NCBI GenBank assembly: GCA_905235415.1 | Contig: CAJOKX010000002.1 | Coordinates: 1 to 46,393 of the forward strand | Origin: an uncultured Lachnospiraceae bacterium | GTDB taxonomy: Bacteria > Bacillota > Clostridia > Lachnospirales > Lachnospiraceae | DNA: 46,393 nt | Direction of reading: 5' to 3' | Shown: positions 41,999 to 46,393 of the stretch, in pieces | Layout: every line of letters begins with the position of its first letter | How positions within the stretch are numbered: position 1 is the first letter of the stretch | Program-made: the position numbers and the translations under genes | Notes under the pieces: model-generated | The model's input: the letters and a program-made list of their open reading frames with translations, nothing else | The model's database searches: none | What the model was told of the DNA's origin: nothing

Positions 41999-43024
41999 AT
42001 GGAAGGCGTAACAGTCAGAGAATACGGGCTCTCCTTTGTGGGGGTGTGCCTGCGCAATTATCTCGGAAAAAGCTGGCCGTTTTTTCTGATCTTCCTTGCC
42101 GGAATCGCCGTGATGACGTTCCTGGGCCTTCGCGGGAAAAAGAAAGAGAACCCGCTGGAGGTCGTGACCGTGGACGGATCAGACCGGGATATGAAATACG
42201 GGGATCCGGATTATGTGGAAGAGGCGCGCGGCGACAGCGCCACATGGACCTTCCTGTCAGTCCTTCTGATGTGCCTGGTGACGGTGTGCAATCCGTTCCT
42301 GGCCAGGATCCTGGTTCCGAAGTTCGGCATGACGCCGATCTATTACCGCTTTTTCTGGGTGCTTCCGGTCACGACGGGCGCTGCCTATTACATCACAAAG
42401 GCGGCGGTATCGATCCGGCGCAGAATGATCCGCATCCTGGGATATGCGGCGCTTCTCGGAGTCCTGGCAGTGCTCATTCCGCTCAATCCGGGCGTTATGA
42501 ACCTGAAACTCCCGACCAACGTCTATAAGGTGGACGGGGCGGTTCCGGTTCTGTGCGACGCGATCCATGAAGACTTTAAGACGACAAGGACCTATGAAAA
42601 GGCTGCGGCGAAGCTGGAAAAGCCGATGGACCACAATTCAAAGGAATGGCTCAAGCGCAGCTCCAGGATGTACCCGGTATGCGTCTTCCCGTATTCGATT
42701 GAATTCTCGGTGCGGCAGTATGATCCGACGATCCGTCTGTTGTTTAACCGGAACCTTCGTCTGTACTATGAGGGAAACCGTTCCACGGGAATCACGTATG
42801 GAGAAGGGAAGAAGAGCTATCAGAGACGGGCGCTGATTCTGGATGCGATGTACGGAAGAGACGACACGATCACGGTGGAAGCGTTTCAGAAAGAGATGAA
42901 ACGGAGCAAAGCGAAATACCTGATCGTGGAGGAGGCGCAGGCAAACGGGGGATTCCTCGTGCAGGCAGGCTGCACGCAGGTCGGCGTGACGGCAGGCTAT
43001 ACCATCTTCCGGTACGGAAAATAA
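41999..43024 (+). CDS. Membrane protein with C-terminal soluble domain, partner or second half of the preceding gene
   Basis: 341 residues. Four helices (FFLIFLAGIAVMTFLGL; FLSVLLMCLVTVCNPFL; FFWVLPVTTGAAYYI; GYAALLGVLAVLIPL) are followed by an extracytoplasmic soluble part of about 190 residues with strands and polar helices. Similar helix-then-soluble endings occur in GT-C membrane glycosyltransferases, so a role in envelope polysaccharide is plausible but unproven. The ATG lies directly behind a strong GGAGGTGA ribosome site that overlaps the end of the preceding gene. A hairpin at 43047-43075 ends the transcript. Confidence 0.65.
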   Translation: MEGVTVREYGLSFVGVCLRNYLGKSWPFFLIFLAGIAVMTFLGLRGKKKENPLEVVTVDGSDRDMKYGDPDYVEEARGDSATWTFLSVLLMCLVTVCNPFLARILVPKFGMTPIYYRFFWVLPVTTGAAYYITKAAVSIRRRMIRILGYAALLGVLAVLIPLNPGVMNLKLPTNVYKVDGAVPVLCDAIHEDFKTTRTYEKAAAKLEKPMDHNSKEWLKRSSRMYPVCVFPYSIEFSVRQYDPTIRLLFNRNLRLYYEGNRSTGITYGEGKKSYQRRALILDAMYGRDDTITVEAFQKEMKRSKAKYLIVEEAQANGGFLVQAGCTQVGVTAGYTIFRYGK

Positions 43025-43046
43025 TAAACGCCTTAGAAAGAAAAGG

Positions 43047-43075
43047 GGCAGGTTCCGCTCAGTGCGGATCCTGCC
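43047..43075 (-). terminator. Bidirectional hairpin terminator between convergent genes
   Basis: GGCAGG-T-TCCGC (43047-43058) pairs with GCGGA-T-CCTGCC (43064-43075), with one T-T mismatch and a 5-nt loop. Read on the minus strand it is followed by CCTTTTCTTTC. The stop codon of the minus-strand gene lies in the loop. Confidence 0.75.
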
Positions 43076-43388
43076 TGTTCTCTTTCAGGTCTTCTGCGTC
43101 CGGCGCTTTTGCACCGTCCGGCTTTGCTTCTGTCTTGTCCGTCTTGCCGGCGGGCGCGCTGTTTCCGGGCAGCGCCCTGTCCAGTTCTTCCTTTGCGGGG
43201 GAACCGGAGACAACCCTTCCGATGAGCAGCATGGCGTAGATCAGGACGGGGACTAAGACGGACAGGACAATGAATGCCATCAGGAGATCCTGATTCTTTC
43301 CGGTGAAGCCGATGATGACCGTCGAAAGCCAGATTCCCGCTACCAGGATGACGCCTGCCATGGCAAGAATGCGTTTCAGATGATTCAT
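43059..43388 (-). CDS. Small two-helix membrane protein, function unknown
   Basis: 109 residues. Two hydrophobic helices (ILAMAGVILVAGIWLSTVIIGF and LLMAFIVLSVLVPVLIYAMLLIGRVV) are joined by a short loop. A hydrophilic cytoplasmic or surface tail rich in Lys, Asp, Glu and Ala follows. I recognise no family. I chose the second ATG (43388) because AAAGGA is 10 bp away; the ATG at 43397 is only one base from that site. It has its own promoter and shares a terminator with the convergent gene. Confidence 0.65.
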   Translation of the reverse strand: MNHLKRILAMAGVILVAGIWLSTVIIGFTGKNQDLLMAFIVLSVLVPVLIYAMLLIGRVVSGSPAKEELDRALPGNSAPAGKTDKTEAKPDGAKAPDAEDLKENRQDPH

Positions 43389-43423
43389 GCGGATCATTTC
43401 CTTTCATGTGGAGATTCAGCGAC

Positions 43424-43452
43424 AGTGTAGCACATACGCGTGTGCGAAACAA
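43424..43452 (-). promoter_or_regulatory. Promoter of the small membrane protein gene
   Basis: On the minus strand, TTGTTT (43452-43447), a 17-bp spacer and TACACT (43429-43424). Its -35 box is six bases from that of the divergent promoter. Confidence 0.6.
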
Positions 43453-43458
43453 CCAGCC

Positions 43459-43487
43459 TTGAATCCGCCGGAATGATACGGTATACT
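43459..43487 (+). promoter_or_regulatory. Promoter of the SEC-C gene
   Basis: TTGAAT (43459-43464), a 17-bp spacer and TATACT (43482-43487), 84 bp before the SEC-C start codon. Confidence 0.7.
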
Positions 43488-43571
43488 GATGCAGTGCTGC
43501 CTTGCAGAAAGCACTCTGCGGGCAGATGGATATGAATAAAACAGAGTAAAGAAGAATTGAGGGTGAACAAG

Positions 43572-44135
43572 ATGGCATTACTTGAAGAGTGGAGATCATA
43601 CGCTTACAACCAGCAGGCAGATCAGAAGCAGATGCAGGCGTTCTGGGCGGATTATTTTGAGCAGGAGAAGGGCGTCTACGAACAGCTGCTCGCCAGTCCG
43701 GAAGAAGAGGTGCGCGGCACTGTAAAGGAACTGGCTGAAAAGTACGGCCTGGATATCCAGATCATGACAGGATTCCTGGACGGAATCAATGATTCGCTCA
43801 AAGAGCCCAACCCCATCGAAACGATGGAGGAGGATACCGAGGTGTCTCTGGCGTTTGACACCGAGAAGCTCTACAAGAACATGGTCGACGCCAAGGCGGA
43901 CTGGCTCTACAATCTTCCGCAGTGGGACGCGATCTATGATGAGGAGACGCGCAAAAAGTTCTATCTGGAAGCCAAGAAGATGAATACGGTCATCAAGCCG
44001 AGAAAGATCGGGCGCAATGAACCGTGTCCGTGCGGCAGCGGCAGGAAGTACAAGCAGTGCCATGGCCGTACGAAGGAGCTGGAGGCGGAACTGCAGGAGA
44101 TGCTTGCCGCTTCTGAAGAAGAAGCTGAGCAGTAA
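43572..44135 (+). CDS. Helical protein with C-terminal SEC-C zinc motif
   Basis: 187 residues. The last 45 contain [16 protein letters not shown], the SEC-C metal-binding motif known from the SecA tail, where it binds zinc and helps contact SecB or ribosomes. The first 130 residues are helical and acidic, rich in Trp, Tyr and Glu; this arrangement is common in small Clostridia SEC-C proteins of unknown role. I chose the ATG at 43572 after a GAGGGTG ribosome site. A palindromic stem-loop without a T-tract follows, and the YdcF-family gene starts 114 bp downstream. Confidence 0.8.
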   Translation: MALLEEWRSYAYNQQADQKQMQAFWADYFEQEKGVYEQLLASPEEEVRGTVKELAEKYGLDIQIMTGFLDGINDSLKEPNPIETMEEDTEVSLAFDTEKLYKNMVDAKADWLYNLPQWDAIYDEETRKKFYLEAKKMNTVIKPRKIGRNEPCPCGSGRKYKQCHGRTKELEAELQEMLAASEEEAEQ

Positions 44136-44163
44136 ACAGAGGTTTTTCACACAGAAGATGAAG

Positions 44164-44200
44164 TGCGCCTTATATCCCGCTAAGGCAGGGTATAGGGCGC
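44164..44200 (+). other. Stem-loop between the SEC-C and YdcF-family genes
   Basis: TGCGCCTTATATCCC pairs with GGGTATAGGGCGCA, with one bulge and one G-U pair, around a loop of about 8 nt. No T-tract follows, so it is either a weak terminator or a processing signal. Confidence 0.5.
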
Positions 44201-44249
44201 AATCTGACAGGATACAGCGAGGCGGGTTCTCAGAGAGGGGAGGATGTCC

Positions 44250-44984
44250 ATGCGTGGAATCACAGCATGCGCGGGAACAATCTGCGTTCTTTATTATCTG
44301 TTGATCTCATTCTACGCCGGGTTCAGCGTGGATTTCGGATGGTTCTGGCTTGCGCTGGGATGTGCCTTCTTTCTGGTGTTCGCATCCGGATTCTCTTCGG
44401 GAAGGCTCCTTCCGGCTGCCGGGAAGATCCTGCTTTTCATCGTGCTTGCGGGGCTGGTCCTGCTGGCGGCAGAATGCGTTCCGATCCTCAGGGCGATGCG
44501 CAGGGGAGAGGAGAGGAAGACGGAATATGCGATTATCCTGGGCGCGCAGGTGCGGGGGACGCGGCCCTCAAAGGCTCTGCAAAAGAGGCTGGAAGAGGCG
44601 TCTTCTTATGCAAAGGCGCATCCTGAAACCACCCTGATCCTCTCCGGGGGACAGGGGGAGAATGAGGACATTTCCGAGGCGCAGTGTATGTTTGAATACC
44701 TGACCGCCGAAGGCCTTTCGAAAGAGCGGATGATCCTGGAAGATGGTTCGACGACGACCAGGGAGAACCTGATCTTTTCGGATGCGCTGACAGGATGCGC
44801 GAAGACATCCTGCGGCATTGTGTCCAACAACTTCCACATCTGCCGCGCGCTCATGATCGCGGAGGATGTGGGCTATACGGATCCGGTCGGCATACCGGCA
44901 GCTTCTGATCCGCTGATGCAGGTGCATTATGTGGTCCGGGAGGCGGCGGCACTCACAGTACTGCGGGGGAGGCGCATTTTCTGA
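44250..44984 (+). CDS. YdcF/ElyC-like (DUF218) membrane protein
   Basis: 244 residues. Three hydrophobic segments in the first 85 residues anchor a DUF218 domain. Its motifs are YAIILGAQVRG, the KRLEEASSYAKAHP helix, LILSGGQGENE, GLSKERMILEDGSTTTREN, and a final SNNFHICRAL. ElyC and YdcF in E. coli belong to this group; ElyC affects envelope biogenesis, but no biochemical role is settled. I chose the ATG at 44250 because GGGGAGG lies 6 bp before it; the ATG at 44244 is too close. The aminotransferase starts immediately after its stop. Confidence 0.85.
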   Translation: MRGITACAGTICVLYYLLISFYAGFSVDFGWFWLALGCAFFLVFASGFSSGRLLPAAGKILLFIVLAGLVLLAAECVPILRAMRRGEERKTEYAIILGAQVRGTRPSKALQKRLEEASSYAKAHPETTLILSGGQGENEDISEAQCMFEYLTAEGLSKERMILEDGSTTTRENLIFSDALTGCAKTSCGIVSNNFHICRALMIAEDVGYTDPVGIPAASDPLMQVHYVVREAAALTVLRGRRIF

Positions 44985-46223
44985 ATGGAATACAGATATG
45001 ATTTCACGACCCTGATGGACCGCAGGGGAAAAGACGCGTACGCACTGGACGGAGTCGGAACGAAAACGTGGCAGTTTGAACCGGACGCGCCCGATGACGG
45101 ATTCGATTTCATCCCGATGTGGGTGGCGGATATGAATTTCCCCACCTTTCCCGGCGTAACCGACGCGATCATTGAAAGGGCCTCACATCCGGCGTTCGGC
45201 TATTTCGGCATCTCGGATGCATACTATAACGCGATCATCTCGTGGCGGCAGGGCACCCCTTCCGGGCCGGAAGGCAGGTGCGCGCACGCGGATCTTACGC
45301 GGGAGCAGATCGGGTATGAAAACGGGGTCCACGGCTTTATCACCAGCGCCGTCCGGGTGCTGACGCAGCCGGGCGACACGATCCTTCTGCACAGTCCGAG
45401 CTATGTCGGTTTCAGGAGCGATACGTGGAGGCAGAAGCGCAGATGCTCCTACAGCCCGCTGAAGCTCGATGAAGACGGGATCTGGCGCATGGATCTTGAC
45501 GACATGGAGCGCAGGATCCGGGAGGAGAAGATCCGCGTCATGATCTTCTGCTCTCCGCACAATCCGACGGGACGCGTGTGGGAGAGGCGTGAGCTGGAAG
45601 AGATGGCCGCGCTCCTGGAAGCATACCATGTGGATGTAATCAGTGATGAGATCTGGGCGGACCTGACATTTGCCGCTCACCCGCATACGCCGCTGCAGGA
45701 CGTGAGCCCGTGGGCAAAAGAGCATGTGCTTGCCGCGTACGCGCCCAGCAAGACCTTCAACATCGCCGGCCTGATCGGGTCCTACCATATCATTTACAAC
45801 GAGGACCTGCGCCGGAAGGTGACCGAGGAGGGGGACCTGACCAACTATAATGAAATGAATGTGCTCTCCATGCACGCCCTGTGCGGCGGGTACTGCCCCG
45901 AGGGCAGGCGGTGGGTCGGCGAGCTGAACCATGCGCTGGAGGAGAACGGATCCTTCGCGATGGACTTCATACAGAACAGGCTTCCCGGCGTGCACGCCGC
46001 AAGGCCGCAGGGAACCTACATGATGTGGCTGGATATTGCAGACTATCTGAAGGCTTCCGGGCGGACGGCGGAGGAGGTTGTTTCCGCAGGATGGCGTGTC
46101 GGCGTCGGCTGGCAGAGCGGTTCCTTCTTCGAAGGACCGGCCCATATCCGGCTGAACCTGGCCTCCCCAATGTCCAGGATCCGGGAGGCGTTTGAGCGCA
46201 TGGAGAAATATGTATTTGTCTGA
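44985..46223 (+). CDS. MalY/PatB-type cystathionine beta-lyase, PLP-dependent
   Basis: 412 residues, a fold-type I aminotransferase. The start (MEYRYDFTTLMDRRG) and PMWVADMNFPT are characteristic of the MalY/PatB group. The active-site lysine is Lys256 in PSKTFNIAG. Other family motifs are FCSPHNPTGRVW, the conserved ISDEIWADL and the C-terminal RLNLASP. These enzymes cleave cystathionine or related C-S compounds; MalY also acts as a regulator in E. coli. It begins right after the previous stop, behind a distant GGGGGAGG site, so coupling with the YdcF-family gene is likely. Confidence 0.9.
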   Translation: MEYRYDFTTLMDRRGKDAYALDGVGTKTWQFEPDAPDDGFDFIPMWVADMNFPTFPGVTDAIIERASHPAFGYFGISDAYYNAIISWRQGTPSGPEGRCAHADLTREQIGYENGVHGFITSAVRVLTQPGDTILLHSPSYVGFRSDTWRQKRRCSYSPLKLDEDGIWRMDLDDMERRIREEKIRVMIFCSPHNPTGRVWERRELEEMAALLEAYHVDVISDEIWADLTFAAHPHTPLQDVSPWAKEHVLAAYAPSKTFNIAGLIGSYHIIYNEDLRRKVTEEGDLTNYNEMNVLSMHALCGGYCPEGRRWVGELNHALEENGSFAMDFIQNRLPGVHAARPQGTYMMWLDIADYLKASGRTAEEVVSAGWRVGVGWQSGSFFEGPAHIRLNLASPMSRIREAFERMEKYVFV

Positions 46224-46393
46224 AAGGATCCGGCTGAAAATGCAGCGTAAAATTCTGCAGAATCGTACAGTTCACAGGGCAGCGAACTCTGCTTGGAGTT
46301 TGTGGGCACACTGAAAACACGTTGCCTGCCCTCGCTTTGCATCGGTTGCATTGCAGCCATTCCCAGCTCCTATAGAAGCGTGGTCGCTTCCAT
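46224..46393. other. Non-coding 3' end of the window
   Basis: No gene or strong terminator is seen in these 170 bases. A short hairpin (GAAGCG 46375-46380 with CGCTTC 46385-46390) lies at the very end, and a GGTTGC/GCAGCC stem occurs at about 46344-46358. The next gene probably begins outside the window. Confidence 0.5.

Noticed and set aside
46043-46360. Minus-strand frame at the window end
   Set aside because: It is mostly antisense to the aminotransferase and has no recognisable content.

Overview
The window reads as chromosomal core genome of a fairly GC-rich Firmicute, most likely a Clostridia member of the Lachnospiraceae type. The basis is gene order and content: tig-clpP-clpX-engB, addB-addA, murB-rapZ-whiA, nrdR next to families I recall as DUF5717 and DUF5716, YARHG and YfhO proteins, and strong GGAGG ribosome sites. 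I see no rRNA, tRNA, CRISPR array, transposase or phage gene. Genes are packed and almost all on the plus strand; only a small XRE regulator and a small membrane protein are on the minus strand.

Layout. 1-3036: the 3' end of a Glu/Pro/Ala-repeat protein, a CbxX/SpoVK-type AAA+ ATPase, a PrsW-type intramembrane protease and Maf. 3111-5385: a secreted NlpC/P60 hydrolase, a convergent XRE regulator and a DJ-1/PfpI protein. 5467-9438: trigger factor, ClpP, ClpX and the ribosome-assembly GTPase EngB. 9559-14651: two secreted proteins of unknown role flanking valS. 14813-22145: addB and addA (double-strand break repair). 22211-27566: a YfhO-type membrane protein fused in frame to MurB, then rapZ and whiA. 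27606-29462: an MFS-like transporter and a cytidylate-kinase-like protein. 29550-36484: nrdR followed by a tightly packed uncharacterised cluster: a 1177-residue scaffold-like protein, a degenerate Hsp70-like protein, a helical TPR-like protein and an exported metallophosphoesterase. 36597-40861: purF, purB and purA. 40870-43024: two adjacent membrane proteins that may be a split DUF6077-type protein. 43059-46223: a small membrane protein, a SEC-C protein, a YdcF-family protein and a MalY/PatB aminotransferase.

The best candidate for an undescribed system is the cluster at 30010-35513. Its second protein keeps an Hsp70-like outline, including a C-terminal motif resembling the Hsp70 substrate-binding domain, but lacks the usual nucleotide-binding residues. 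It sits between a giant scaffold-like protein and a TPR-like protein, and the genes are 12 bp apart or overlap by 4 bp. A clear promoter (TTGTTT-17-TATACT) in front of nrdR probably drives the whole set. The second notable point is the YfhO-MurB junction. Removing one A from a five-A run would restore a YfhO stop overlapping a MurB TTG start in a TTGA tetranucleotide, the same arrangement seen intact at 35510-35513.

Several promoters share a TTGNNN box, a 17-bp spacer and a TATACT or similar box. One of these, before addB, is assembled by a 17-bp tandem duplication. All functional statements come from reading the translated sequence by eye; no database search was run.
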